Shown: one piece after another, positions 9,801 through 17,804 of the stretch
Position numbering within the stretch: position 1 is the first letter of the stretch
Layout: each line of letters starts with the position of its first letter
DNA from: Marinifilum sp.
GTDB taxonomy: Bacteria > Bacteroidota > Bacteroidia > Bacteroidales > CG2-30-32-10
Direction of reading: 5' to 3'
NCBI GenBank assembly: GCA_020718065.1
Contig: DYDE01000006.1
Span: 1 to 54,924, forward strand
DNA length: 54,924 bases
The notes under the pieces: model-generated
Database searches by the model: none
The model's input: the letters and a program-made list of their open reading frames with translations, nothing else
Told to the model about the DNA's origin: nothing
Made by a program: the position numbers and the translations under genes

Positions 9801-10159
9801 CCCAATGATTTTTTTTCTCTGGAAATACCTAAAGCTGTAACTACAACTTCAGAAAGTTTGGCTATGTCTTCAGTCATAGCTAAGTCAAAAGTAGATTTTC
9901 CTTTAACATCTACTTCTTCTTTTGTCATCCCTACAAAAGAGAAGACAATAATGGCGTCCTCAGGTACACTGAGCTTGTAAACACCATTCACATCGGTAAC
10001 TGTTCCTTTGGTAGTACCTTTAATTACTACCGAAACGCCGGGTATTGGAGTACCATCCGTGTAGGAGGTTACCTTCCCCGTAACTACTTTTTCCTGGGCA
10101 AACAGCTGTATGCTAGCCGCCACAAGGAAAACAAAAAGGGTAAGCAGAATCTTTTTCAT
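6860..10159 (-). CDS. SusC/RagA-family TonB-linked outer-membrane transporter
   Basis: The 1,099-residue protein imports a substrate delivered by its SusD partner across the outer membrane using TonB/ExbBD energy. In order: signal peptide (1-21), a carboxypeptidase-regulatory-like domain (about 24-95, 'GKVTSYTDGTPIPGVSVVI'), a TonB-box region, a plug domain (about 110-230, with 'SGKIAGVQI', 'ITLRGINS', 'PLFVIDGVPID' and 'GPNAAALYGSRAANGVI', all family hallmarks), and a 22-strand barrel ending in LSFDF. Length is normal for the family. It is the first gene of a two-gene operon. The 319-bp region upstream is shared divergently with the padR promoter. Substrate is unknown; the short aromatic/Asn-rich extracellular loops do not identify it. 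Confidence 0.95.
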   Translation of the reverse strand: MKKILLTLFVFLVAASIQLFAQEKVVTGKVTSYTDGTPIPGVSVVIKGTTKGTVTDVNGVYKLSVPEDAIIVFSFVGMTKEEVDVKGKSTFDLAMTEDIAKLSEVVVTALGISREKKSLGYSVQDLKGDDLVQSRENNVINSLSGKIAGVQIIGNTGSMGGSSRITLRGINSVTGNNQPLFVIDGVPIDNSDYNTQIVDGNINTNNTARGAGGYDFGNMASDINPDDIASVSVLKGPNAAALYGSRAANGVIIITTKKGIIGKGKPGIGVKINSGISLEQVSVLPNYQNSYGGGSILAGNNGFDQVTINGVEYNVIDYATDESFGPKYDPNIQYLPAWSIFDWEAAGKPNTPLQTVPWTKSDNDVKSFFETGVTYNNNFELVGGSDISAFRLSYTNTNSKGYMPNSTLKRNTINLSGNTKLGKKINTFGVITYTNTKALGRPSTGYDDNNVMQKFNQWGQRQLDMSKLENYENPDGTQRVWNRVSWDDPTPNYSDNPYWTRNKNYQNDDKDNYVGSVGLTWDILDWLKVTGKLNSQYYELRIQERVAVGSQALSLYAETIRDYWEVDKEILFQIDKNLSDAFRLGATFGGNRMDRTTHYNEGITSGGLQIRDYYNLRNSGSTAISFDQTFNKKVNSLYGSASLSYYSLLYLDLTMRNDWSSTLPKENNSYLYPSVQLSFVFTELNALKDNKILSFGKVRAGWAQVGNDTDPYNLITPYTAFSNFGSEIRYTRPATLNNPELKPEEITSIETGTELKFLNNRAGIDFTYYTKTTRDLIIPIPISGATGYTFKYVNAGELNNKGIEFMINLVPIKKTNFQWDIFYNFSRNRNEVVSLAPGIEAYQLANAPFKVSVNAKVGEPYGAIMGTDFVYDNNGNKLINPATGRYLVSEVKVIGNIMPKYNMGISNNFKYKNIDFGFLIDYQKGGQLFSTTNMWGMYSGILEESAATNDKGINIREEVANGGGVKNEGVYGTYVNGVWHYTDANGNPSDVPVTNTTYIEGQQYCHDFYDGPISQNIFNTDYIKLREVRIGYTLPAKISDKIKIKNLKVSAFGRNLAIWGKDCPHIDPENTTSSGNIQGLEGGALPSLRTFGFNLSFDF

Positions 10160-10456
10160 GTTTCTTGTGTTAAATTAATAATAAATTTTAGTAGATTTAA
10201 TGAATAGCATTAAATCATTGTAAATTTATAAATATTTATTTATCATTTCCAAGTAAAACAATTAAAAAAATTAAAATATTTTTTTCTTTTCTTTTCAAAA
10301 GCCTGAAAAACAACATGTAAATAGATGTTTTTTTTTAAGGTAAAAATACCTGCCTTTGTTTGATTTTTATTTTTGCTAAATGGAAAGATTATTAATAAAA
10401 TTCATAATAGATTGTTTTACAGCAATTGAATAAGATATTGTAAAATATTTACTACT
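10160..10456. other. Divergent intergenic region between susC and padR
   Basis: About 300 bp of very AT-rich DNA must carry the leftward susC promoter. I found no exact TAnnTTTG on the minus strand here. A poly-T run around 10326-10340 and several A-tracts are present. No RNA gene was recognised. Confidence 0.4.
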
Positions 10457-10461
10457 TTGTA

Positions 10462-10492
10462 TTGCAAGGTACTGAAATTTGTTTTATATTTG
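10462..10492 (+). promoter_or_regulatory. Bacteroidetes-type promoter of padR-pspC
   Basis: A -33 TTG at 10462-10464 and a -7 box TATATTTG at 10485-10492 are separated by 20 bp, matching the primary sigma-factor consensus of this phylum. Transcription would start near 10499, which excludes an upstream TTG at 10479 as the translation start and supports the ATG at 10515. Confidence 0.55.
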
Positions 10493-10514
10493 CAATGTCA
10501 AAATAAAATTAAAA

Positions 10515-10841
10515 ATGAATTTAGAAAATACAAAAGCACAAATGCGAAAAGGGGTACTTGAGTTTTGTATTCTTTCTATTTTGTCTGAAGATGAGGCATA
10601 TGTGTCGGACTTGATCAATAAAATGAAAGATGCAAAACTAATAGTGGTGGAAGGTACCTTGTATCCCTTACTAAATAGATTGAAAAACGAAGGTGTATTA
10701 GAATACCGTTGGGAAGAATCTAAATCGGGTCCACCCCGGAAATATTATAAAATTACCCCAGAGGGTAAAGCAATGCTGGATGAATTAAAACAAAGCTGGC
10801 AAGAATTAATAACCTCTGTTAATTCAATACTATCTATATAA
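10515..10841 (+). CDS. PadR-family transcriptional regulator
   Basis: A 108-residue winged-helix protein. The start is taken at the ATG at 10515 (product begins MNLENTKAQMRKG) because the predicted promoter lies across an earlier possible start. The winged-helix core runs from about residue 10 to 95 and contains 'VEGTLYPLLNRLKNEGVL' and the wing 'SGPPRKYYKITPEGK', both diagnostic of PadR. PadR proteins are dimeric repressors, often of an adjacent membrane-stress or efflux gene. It lies 38 bp before the PspC-domain gene on the same strand. This PadR-PspC pairing is common in Bacteroidetes and implies that it controls its own operon. Confidence 0.92.
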   Translation: MNLENTKAQMRKGVLEFCILSILSEDEAYVSDLINKMKDAKLIVVEGTLYPLLNRLKNEGVLEYRWEESKSGPPRKYYKITPEGKAMLDELKQSWQELITSVNSILSI

Positions 10842-10879
10842 TAAGAAATAAAATACTAAATAAATAAAAACAAATACAA

Positions 10880-12484
10880 ATGAAAAAAACAGTAACAGTA
10901 AATATTAGCGGAATAATATTTCATATAGACGAAGATGCTTATGACAAACTATTGGATTATATTGAAGAAATCCGGAGCTATTTAACTTCCACCGAGGGAA
11001 AAGACGAAATAATTGCCGATGTGGAAGCTCGGGTTGCTGAAATGTTACAACAAAAAGTTTCGGAAACCAAGCAAGTTATAAATATTGAAGATGTTGATAG
11101 TATTATTTTATTAATGGGCGAGCCATCTCAGTTTGGATCGGAACCAGACACAACTAACAGCAGAAAAAGAGAGAGAAGCTATTCAGCTAAACGCTTTTAT
11201 CGCGACCCGGATAACAAGGTAATAGGAGGAGTATGCTCTGGAATAGCAAATTATTTTAATATAGACCCATTGTGGGTTAGGATAGTTTTTGCAGTAGCAT
11301 TATTTGTATTTGGGTCAGGCGTGTTGTTGTATTTGTTTTTATGGTTAATTACACCAGAAGCCAGAACTACTGCCGAAAAACTGGAAATGCGTGGAGAAGC
11401 AGTCAATATATATAATATAGAAAGATCTGTAAAAGAAGAATTGACTCAATTGAAAAAGAGATTTAAAGGTTTTAAAAAAAAAGATAAAAGTTATTCAGTA
11501 AGAGAAAAATCCAATAATCAGGCTGAAAGTATTATAGAAAAAATAGTACATATATTTTTAACGATATTAAAAATATTTGTTAGGGTTTTTGTAATTGTTT
11601 TAGGAATAGTGCTGATATTCATTGGTATCTTTCTTTTGATCGGCTTTTTGGGGTCAATTATAAAGGGAGGAGAGGTTGTTTCATTTACAAATATTGGAGT
11701 TGCCAATTTTTCCTTTTCATCATTTTTACAACTCATTATAGATTCGCCAACCCAGATAACAATGGTAACATTGGGTCTGCTGCTTTTAGTGGGAATACCA
11801 TTATTAATGATTATATACAATGGTGTAAAAATGATATTTGGTTTTAAAACAAAAATCAGGGTTATTGGAATATCAGCATTTTCATTATGGATTGCTGGTT
11901 TGATTCTTTGCGTTTTTGTTTTTATAAAGGTGATAAGCGGTTTTTCAACAAAAATAGTTGTACCTCAAAAGTATAACATAACACATTCTGTAAAAACCCC
12001 ACTTTATATAGATATTAAAACAAATGATTCAATTGAAAGCTATATAGAATACAATCAAGAGTATTTTAACAATAACTGGTATCTTGCAAAACATGATTCA
12101 CGGAATTCAGGTTTTGGTATTCCATGGATAACCATTACAACAAGCGAAACCGATAGTATAAAATTGATAATATTTTCAGAAGCCAGGGGACATAATCAAA
12201 AAGAAGCCACCATCAATGCAAAGAATATAAAATATAATTATACACAAACAGATACTACACTGGTATTAGATCCGTTTTTTACAGTTGAAAATTATGATAA
12301 ATGGCGTATGCAGCGAGTAAGGGTTTTATTGAAAATACCGGAAGGTGAAAAAGTAGTAATTAGTAAAAAATTGTATTATTATAACAATAGTATTGAAGAT
12401 GATATGTTCGGTAAAAGGTTGGTAATGCACAATGGCGATTTTGTTGAAGAACAAAAAAAGGAAGGGCATGATTCAATAAAATAA
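10880..12484 (+). CDS. PspC-domain membrane protein
   Basis: A 534-residue inner-membrane protein. Residues 1-82 form a conserved N-terminal domain ('VTVNISGIIFHIDEDAYDK', 'DEIIADVEARVAEML') typical of Bacteroidetes PspC proteins. Residues about 104-162 are the PspC domain, with 'DPDNKVIGGVCSGIANYF' followed by a transmembrane helix pair. A basic linker (about 190-215) precedes three or four further membrane segments between about 225 and 365. The C-terminal ~165 residues are probably extracytoplasmic and beta-rich. PspC proteins take part in envelope-stress responses; which stress applies here is unknown. It is translated with the PadR regulator upstream and ends just before a strong terminator. 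Confidence 0.88.
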   Translation: MKKTVTVNISGIIFHIDEDAYDKLLDYIEEIRSYLTSTEGKDEIIADVEARVAEMLQQKVSETKQVINIEDVDSIILLMGEPSQFGSEPDTTNSRKRERSYSAKRFYRDPDNKVIGGVCSGIANYFNIDPLWVRIVFAVALFVFGSGVLLYLFLWLITPEARTTAEKLEMRGEAVNIYNIERSVKEELTQLKKRFKGFKKKDKSYSVREKSNNQAESIIEKIVHIFLTILKIFVRVFVIVLGIVLIFIGIFLLIGFLGSIIKGGEVVSFTNIGVANFSFSSFLQLIIDSPTQITMVTLGLLLLVGIPLLMIIYNGVKMIFGFKTKIRVIGISAFSLWIAGLILCVFVFIKVISGFSTKIVVPQKYNITHSVKTPLYIDIKTNDSIESYIEYNQEYFNNNWYLAKHDSRNSGFGIPWITITTSETDSIKLIIFSEARGHNQKEATINAKNIKYNYTQTDTTLVLDPFFTVENYDKWRMQRVRVLLKIPEGEKVVISKKLYYYNNSIEDDMFGKRLVMHNGDFVEEQKKEGHDSIK

Positions 12485-12499
12485 AGAAGTGTGTAATTT

Positions 12500-12538
12500 A
12501 AAAAGAAAAGGAGCAATGTTTTTGCTCCTTTTCTTTTT
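12500..12538. terminator. Strong bidirectional terminator
   Basis: A near-perfect stem of about 16 bp (AAAAGAAAAGGAGCAA facing TTGCTCCTTTTCTTTT) with a loop of a few bases and T/A tracts on both sides. It lies between the convergent pspC gene (end 12484) and the biotin-carrier gene (end 12544) and can stop transcription from both. Confidence 0.88.
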
Positions 12539-12543
12539 TTAAA

Positions 12544-12921
12544 TTAATGAAGTTCTATGAGTAATTGATTTTTAACAACCTTCTCATCCTTGTTAACAAA
12601 AACTTGTTTTACTTTGCCATCAAAGGGTGAAAGGATTTCGTTTTTCATTTTCATTGCTTCTAAAACAAGCAGTTTATCACCCATTTTTACAAGATCATTT
12701 TTTTTAATAAAAATCTCTTCAATATTACCAGGCATAAAAGCCAGTAGTTTTTTGGGGTCTTTAGGTTTGTATGCTTTCCTGTTAATGTATTTTGGAGAAA
12801 GAGTAGTTCTGTATTCTGTATTGTCAATTACAAAAATAGTTTCTCCTTCAAATAACACAGGCTCTTGATTATGTTGTGTTTTAGATTTAACTTCTTTTTT
12901 TTCTACTTTCTTTTTTCTCAT
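12544..12921 (-). CDS. Biotin carboxyl carrier protein (biotinyl/lipoyl domain)
   Basis: This 125-residue protein has a charged, Lys-rich N-terminus (1-20), a middle linker, and a biotinyl domain from about residue 58 to the end. The biotin attachment motif is EAMKM, with the modified lysine at about residue 91. 'LAFMPGNIEEIF' and 'SPFDGKVKQVFV' are the symmetry-related strands of the domain. It carries CO2 as carboxybiotin between a biotin carboxylase or decarboxylase and the carboxyltransferase encoded directly upstream (83-bp gap, same strand). No biotin carboxylase or membrane decarboxylase subunit gene is in the window, so it is unclear whether the complex is an acyl-CoA carboxylase or a decarboxylase/transcarboxylase. 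Confidence 0.9.
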   Translation of the reverse strand: MRKKKVEKKEVKSKTQHNQEPVLFEGETIFVIDNTEYRTTLSPKYINRKAYKPKDPKKLLAFMPGNIEEIFIKKNDLVKMGDKLLVLEAMKMKNEILSPFDGKVKQVFVNKDEKVVKNQLLIELH

Positions 12922-13004
12922 TGTATTGAATTTATTAATAATAGAAATAAATAACGCATCCTCTTAGTAAGATTACTTTTGGGAATTATAAAATGAAAAA
13001 TATA

Positions 13005-14552
13005 TCAAAATGGAGGAATTCCATGTTTTTTATGAGGAATCATCACACTTTTATGTGTAGAAATTTCCAGAGCATGAATTAAGAAATGTCTTGTTTCTTC
13101 AGGAGCTATTACAGCATCCACATAACCATTAGCAGCAGCAACATAAGGATTAGCAAATTTTTCTTTGTATTCTGCAACTTTTTGTTTGCGCATTTCTTCA
13201 GGATTTTCTGCATTTTTTATTTCATTTCTGAAAATAATGTTGGCAGCACCCTCAGGTCCCATAACAGCAATTTCAGCAGTTGGCCATGCAAAAACAAAAT
13301 CGGCTCTTAAGTGTCGCGAACACATTGCAATATATCCACCACCATAAGCTTTGCGAAGAATAATGGTAATTTTAGGAACTGATGCTTCTGAATAAGCATA
13401 AAGAACCTTTGCACCATGTCTGATAACGCCTGCATGTTCCTGATCAACACCAGGTAAATAACCGGGTAAATCAACAAGTGTTACTAATGGAATATTAAAA
13501 GCATCGCAATAACGAATAAATCGAGCAGCTTTGTCTGAAGAGTCAACATCAAGTACACCGGCAAGAACAAGCGGTTGATTAGCAACAAACCCAATAGTTT
13601 CACCATTTAATCTACCAAAACCAATAACAATATTGGGAGCAAAAAGTTCCTGAATTTCAAAAAAGTCAGAATCATCACTAATAGATCTGATGATATTTCT
13701 AACATCATAAGGTTGTTTGGGATCGGTAGGGAATAATTTGTTGATACTATATATTTTAGATTTAGGTGGTTTAGTAGGAAAAGCTTCTGCTTTTTTTGAA
13801 TTGTTCCATGGAATGTATGAAACAAGTTTTTTAATTTGTTCAAAACACTCTAATTCGCTTAAAGCATAGAAATGAGCATTTCCTGTGATTTCGGAATGAA
13901 CTCTGGCACCACCCAGCTCTTCCATAGAAATTTCTTCACCCAGCACTGATTTAATAACTTCAGGTCCAGTAATGAACATTTTAGAGATGTTTTCAACAAC
14001 AAACACAAAGTCTGTTAATGCAGGTGAATAAACAGCTCCGCCAGCGCAAGGACCTAAAATAACAGATATTTGAGGTATTACACCTGATGATTGAGTATTC
14101 CTAAAGAATATTTCTCCATAACCAGCAAGAGAATTAACACCTTCCTGAATACGAGCACCGCCGGAATCATTAATTCCGATTAGTGGAATTTGCAGTTTCA
14201 TTGCATGATCCATAATTTTTGTTATTTTACGTGCATGCATAAGTCCTAATGAACCTCCTGCAACGGTAAAATCCTGAGCGAAAATACAAACAGGATGCCC
14301 ACTTATTGAGCCAGTACCAGTAACAACACCATCACCAGGAAGGTGCTTTTTATCCATATCAAAGTCTTTGCCTGTATGTTCTACAAAAAGATCGTATTCA
14401 TGAAATGAATCCTGATCTACTAATGCTATAATTCTTTCACGTGCAGTCATTTTACCCATAGCAACCTGCTTTTCAATGGCTTTTACACCTCCTCCAAGCA
14501 AAGCTTCCTGCATTCTTTTCTTTAATTCGTTGGTTTTTTGTTTTAATGACAT
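13005..14552 (-). CDS. Acyl-CoA carboxylase carboxyltransferase subunit (propionyl/methylmalonyl-CoA type)
   Basis: A 515-residue crotonase-fold enzyme of the PccB/MmdA/12S-transcarboxylase family at full usual length. Recognisable blocks are 'MTARERI', 'GLMHARKITKIMDHA', 'INDSGGARIQEGV' (oxyanion-hole Gly-Gly in the N-terminal half), 'LVDLPGYLPGVDQEH', 'AYGGGYIAMCSRHL' and 'VMGPEGAANIIF' in the C-terminal half. It moves a carboxyl group between biotin and propionyl-CoA or a similar acyl-CoA. The biotin carrier follows in the same operon. In Bacteroidetes such pairs usually act in the methylmalonyl-CoA-to-propionyl-CoA step of propionate metabolism. That role is inferred; the sequence alone does not fix the acyl-CoA. 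Confidence 0.9.
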   Translation of the reverse strand: MSLKQKTNELKKRMQEALLGGGVKAIEKQVAMGKMTARERIIALVDQDSFHEYDLFVEHTGKDFDMDKKHLPGDGVVTGTGSISGHPVCIFAQDFTVAGGSLGLMHARKITKIMDHAMKLQIPLIGINDSGGARIQEGVNSLAGYGEIFFRNTQSSGVIPQISVILGPCAGGAVYSPALTDFVFVVENISKMFITGPEVIKSVLGEEISMEELGGARVHSEITGNAHFYALSELECFEQIKKLVSYIPWNNSKKAEAFPTKPPKSKIYSINKLFPTDPKQPYDVRNIIRSISDDSDFFEIQELFAPNIVIGFGRLNGETIGFVANQPLVLAGVLDVDSSDKAARFIRYCDAFNIPLVTLVDLPGYLPGVDQEHAGVIRHGAKVLYAYSEASVPKITIILRKAYGGGYIAMCSRHLRADFVFAWPTAEIAVMGPEGAANIIFRNEIKNAENPEEMRKQKVAEYKEKFANPYVAAANGYVDAVIAPEETRHFLIHALEISTHKSVMIPHKKHGIPPF

Positions 14553-14767
14553 ACTTTAATAATTTGGTTATTAATTAATTACAATTTTAGTTTGTGAAAT
14601 TTTTTGCCACAAAAAGCACAAAGTAAATCAAAAATTTTGGAAAAACTATAAAAAATATCAATATTCGTTTTAATAATAAATATTTTAATGTTTTGTTACT
14701 ATAAATAAGGAATATTTAAAATAAAAAAATTAATTTTGACTGATATTTAGGAATTTAAAATAGTCTG

Positions 14768-15700
14768 GTGAAAGGAATAGTAATAAAATCAACAGGAAAC
14801 ATGTATTTTGTTATAGATGTAGATAACAAACAGCATGTTTGTAAATTAAAAGGAAATTTTAAAATAAAAGGCATAAAAAGTACCAATCCAATTGCAGTTG
14901 GCGATAAAGTTGAATTTGAATATTTATCAGATCAGAAAATAGGATTAATAAATAAGATCGAAGACAGGAATAATTATATTATTCGTAAAGCAACAAAACT
15001 TTCAAAACAATCTCATATAATTGCTGCGAATATTGATCAGCTTGTAATCGTAGTTACTCTTGCAAATCCCAGAACGTCCACAGGTTTTATTGATCGTTTT
15101 TTGGTAACCGCAGAGGCATACCATATTCCAAGTGTTATTATCATAAATAAAATAGACTTAAATACTCCTGCTGTCGAAAAAAAGATTAATGACATAATTG
15201 ATATATATGAACCACTGGGGTATAAGTGTTATAAGGCTTCTGCAATTATTGGTGTTGGAATTAAAGAAATAATAAAATTGCTTAAAAACAGGGTTACTTT
15301 ATTTGCAGGTCATTCAGGAGTTGGAAAATCAACACTTTTAAATGCTATTTGTCCTTCGTTGAACCTGAAAACAAAGGAAATTTCTTCATTTCATGCAAAG
15401 GGAGTTCATACTACAACTTTTGCTGAAATGTTTTTATTAGATAATATAGGTTTTATAATTGATACCCCAGGAATTAAAGAATTCGGAATTGTAGATTTTA
15501 ACTCAAATGACTTATCACAAAGGTTTCCTGAAATGCGGGAATTAATGCAAAATTGCCAGTTTAATAATTGTTCTCACACCCATGAGCCAAAATGTGCTGT
15601 AAAGACTGCTTTGGATAACGGCAAAATAAATACATCAAGATATACCAACTATTTAAATATGCTTAACAATGTTGAAACAGAAGAAGAAGAGTGGGAATAG
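14768..15700 (+). CDS. rsgA: Ribosome small-subunit-dependent GTPase A
   Basis: The 310-residue RsgA helps late 30S-subunit maturation through ribosome-stimulated GTP hydrolysis. It shows the circularly permuted GTPase order of the family: an N-terminal OB fold (1-75), G4 motif NKID at about 127-130, then G1 GHSGVGKST at 181-189 and G3 DTPG after it. A C-terminal zinc-binding region with the pattern C-x4-C-x-H-x5-C is seen around 'CQFNNCSHTHEPKC'. The start is the GTG at 14768; no ATG gives a better N-terminus. A possible -7 box TAATTTTG lies at 14731-14738. The carboxyltransferase gene is divergent, 215 bp away. Confidence 0.95.
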   Translation: MKGIVIKSTGNMYFVIDVDNKQHVCKLKGNFKIKGIKSTNPIAVGDKVEFEYLSDQKIGLINKIEDRNNYIIRKATKLSKQSHIIAANIDQLVIVVTLANPRTSTGFIDRFLVTAEAYHIPSVIIINKIDLNTPAVEKKINDIIDIYEPLGYKCYKASAIIGVGIKEIIKLLKNRVTLFAGHSGVGKSTLLNAICPSLNLKTKEISSFHAKGVHTTTFAEMFLLDNIGFIIDTPGIKEFGIVDFNSNDLSQRFPEMRELMQNCQFNNCSHTHEPKCAVKTALDNGKINTSRYTNYLNMLNNVETEEEEWE

Positions 15701-15753
15701 ATATTATACTGCAAACGGGATAAATTTGAACATAATTGGTATATGGAATAAAT

Positions 15754-15888
15754 GTATAAAGGAGTAAAGGTATAAAGGAGTAGAGGTATAAAGGAGTATA
15801 TGTATAAAGGAGTAGAGGTATAAAGGAGTGAAGGTATAAAGTTATAGGGTCAATCTTATACCTTTATACCCTATACCTTTAAATTACT
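15754..15888. repeat. Six-copy 16-bp tandem repeat followed by its inverted complement
   Basis: Six units beginning GTATAAAGGAGTARAG start at 15754, 15770, 15786, 15802, 15818 and 15834. They are followed to about 15888 by CTTTATACC-type sequence, the complement of the unit core. The RNA could fold in several registers, for example TATAGGGT pairing with ACCCTATA, or any GGTATAAAG with CTTTATACC. It lies 54 bp after the rsgA stop and 65 bp before dtd, so it may act as a transcription end for rsgA. The unit contains AGGAG, but it is not positioned as a ribosome-binding site. Confidence 0.8.
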
Positions 15889-15952
15889 TAATTTTATTCC
15901 TGCGCAAAGTATAATTTGCAATTTTTATGTTTTATATAATTTTATAAATAAT

Positions 15953-16408
15953 ATGAGAGTGGTTATTCAGCGGGTATCTAGGGCTAATGTTTCTGTTGAA
16001 AACAATATTAATGCTGAAATTAATAATGGATTATTGATTTTGCTTGGTATAGAAGAGGCAGATAATGTAGAAGATGCAGATTGGCTGTCGAAAAAAATTG
16101 TACAACTAAGAATATTTAATGATAACAATAAAATAATGAATCTCTCTATTCAGGATATAAGAGGTGAAATTATAGTTGTGAGCCAGTTTACATTGCATGC
16201 GATGACTAAAAAGGGAAATAGACCATCTTATATTCGTGCAGCAAAACCAAATGAAGCTGAGGCATTATATAAATATTTTGTTTGTCAAATAGAAAAAGAT
16301 TTAGGAAAGAAAGTGCAAACCGGAGTATTTGGTGCAGATATGAAAATTGAATTGATTAATGATGGACCGGTAACTATAATAATAGACACAAAGAATAAAG
16401 ATATTTAA
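15953..16408 (+). CDS. dtd: D-aminoacyl-tRNA deacylase
   Basis: This 151-residue enzyme hydrolyses D-aminoacyl (and glycyl-mischarged) tRNAs, keeping D-amino acids out of protein. Length and sequence are typical: N-terminal 'MRVVIQRVSRANVSV', the catalytic-pocket motif SQFTL at 77-81, and the cross-subunit Gly-cisPro motif in 'NDGPVTI' near residue 137. It acts as a cytoplasmic homodimer. A MazG-like gene follows on the same strand after 90-108 bp. Confidence 0.96.
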   Translation: MRVVIQRVSRANVSVENNINAEINNGLLILLGIEEADNVEDADWLSKKIVQLRIFNDNNKIMNLSIQDIRGEIIVVSQFTLHAMTKKGNRPSYIRAAKPNEAEALYKYFVCQIEKDLGKKVQTGVFGADMKIELINDGPVTIIIDTKNKDI

Positions 16409-16516
16409 AAAGTTCATAAAATGATTAAAGTACTTAGTGTGAGCTAATATTACATTTAAAGAAATTCTCTACCATAATTATTTCATAAGGTTAAGTATGT
16501 GTTAAAAAGAATATAT

Positions 16517-16849
16517 ATGACAATAGAAGATGCTCAAAAAATAGTGGATAATTGGATTAAACAAAATGGGATAAGATATTTTAATGAGTTAACAAATATG
16601 GCAATATTAACAGAGGAAGTAGGAGAAGTAGCCAGAATAATTTCAAGAAAATATGGGGAGCAATCGTTTAAAGCTTCGGATACTGTTAAAAATCTTGGAG
16701 ATGAATTAGCTGATGTTTTATTTGTACTGATATGTATAGCAAATCAAACAGGTATTGATTTAACAGAAGCATTTAACAAGAATATAGAAAAGAAAACCAA
16801 GAGAGATATATTGAGACATAAAGAAAACAAGAAATTAAACAATTCTTAA
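16517..16849 (+). CDS. MazG-like nucleotide pyrophosphohydrolase
   Basis: A 110-residue all-alpha NTP pyrophosphatase. The start is taken at the ATG at 16517 (product MTIEDAQKIVDNWI); a GTG six codons earlier is possible. The metal-binding motifs are EEVGE at about 34-38 and DELAD in 'LGDELADVLFVL', as in the MazG superfamily. Such enzymes hydrolyse non-canonical or excess NTPs to NMP and pyrophosphate. The gene follows dtd and overlaps the convergent rnz gene by four bases at their stop codons, so no terminator separates them. Confidence 0.88.
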   Translation: MTIEDAQKIVDNWIKQNGIRYFNELTNMAILTEEVGEVARIISRKYGEQSFKASDTVKNLGDELADVLFVLICIANQTGIDLTEAFNKNIEKKTKRDILRHKENKKLNNS

Positions 16850-17763
16850 TCAGATATTGAATAGGTTTTACCTTCTTCTGCAAGGAGCGTATTATCAAAT
16901 ACGGTTTTAGTTTCTAGTAGTAATGGTTCCAAATCGTTGTATCTGGCAGAAAAATGTCCTATTATTAATTGTTTTGCATTCGCTTTCAGAGCAATTGTTG
17001 CAGCATCAATTGTTGTTGAATGGAATTTTTCTTTTGCTGCGGATGCCATATCTTGCATAAAAGTAGCTTCATGATATAGCAAGTCAACATTTTCTATGTA
17101 TTGAACAATTGATTCATCGTAAATTGTATCTGCACAATAAGCAAAGGAAATAGGGGAGGGGTTTGTAAATGTAATTTGCTCATTTTTCAATATTCTTCCA
17201 TCTTCAGTTACAAAATCTTCCCCTTTTTTAATTTGCTTAATAGCTTCAATTGATATTTGTTCATCAATTATTACATCTTTATTAATGTTTTTATCTTTTT
17301 TACCTGAAACAAATAAAAATCCACAAGTTGGAATTCGGTGTTTAAGTGGAAAACTATACACATCCGCATTTTTGCCTGAATAAATTAAATCAAGATTTTC
17401 GTAATTTAAAAAATGATAAGAAAGCTCATAGTTTAAATGTATATCAGAAGCTTTAATTTGGAGATCAATAATTTCCTTGAGTAATGGAGAAGAGTAAATA
17501 TTAAGCGTATTGTTTCTTCCCAAAATACTCATTGTAGATAATAAACCAATCAATCCAAGGTAATGATCCCCGTGGAGGTGACTAATAAAAATATGATTGA
17601 TTTTTTGTAATTTAATTTTATTGCGTCTGAGCTGAATTTGTGTAGCTTCTCCGCAATCTATAAGATAAAGACTATCATTAATATTTAACAATTGAGAACT
17701 GGGATGCCTTTCAGAAGTTGGGGTAGCAGAACTACAACCGAGAATAGTAAGATGGAATTTCAT
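16846..17763 (-). CDS. rnz: Ribonuclease Z
   Basis: A 305-residue metallo-beta-lactamase-fold endonuclease that trims the 3' end of tRNA precursors. The zinc-binding signature SHLHGDH is at 61-67; further ligands are likely in 'CADTIYDE', 'LLYHEATF' and 'IIGHFSARY'. Length matches the short bacterial form. It begins 41 bp after the end of sucD on the same strand, so the two are probably transcribed together although unrelated in function. Its 3' end overlaps the mazG-like gene. Confidence 0.95.
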   Translation of the reverse strand: MKFHLTILGCSSATPTSERHPSSQLLNINDSLYLIDCGEATQIQLRRNKIKLQKINHIFISHLHGDHYLGLIGLLSTMSILGRNNTLNIYSSPLLKEIIDLQIKASDIHLNYELSYHFLNYENLDLIYSGKNADVYSFPLKHRIPTCGFLFVSGKKDKNINKDVIIDEQISIEAIKQIKKGEDFVTEDGRILKNEQITFTNPSPISFAYCADTIYDESIVQYIENVDLLYHEATFMQDMASAAKEKFHSTTIDAATIALKANAKQLIIGHFSARYNDLEPLLLETKTVFDNTLLAEEGKTYSISD

Positions 17764-17804
17764 TTTTTAATAAGTAAAAGAATATGTGGAGGAAAATAAA
17801 AGTC

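Noticed and set aside
12590..12868. Plus-strand ORF opposite the biotin carrier gene
   Set aside because: It is an antisense shadow of a clearly recognised gene.
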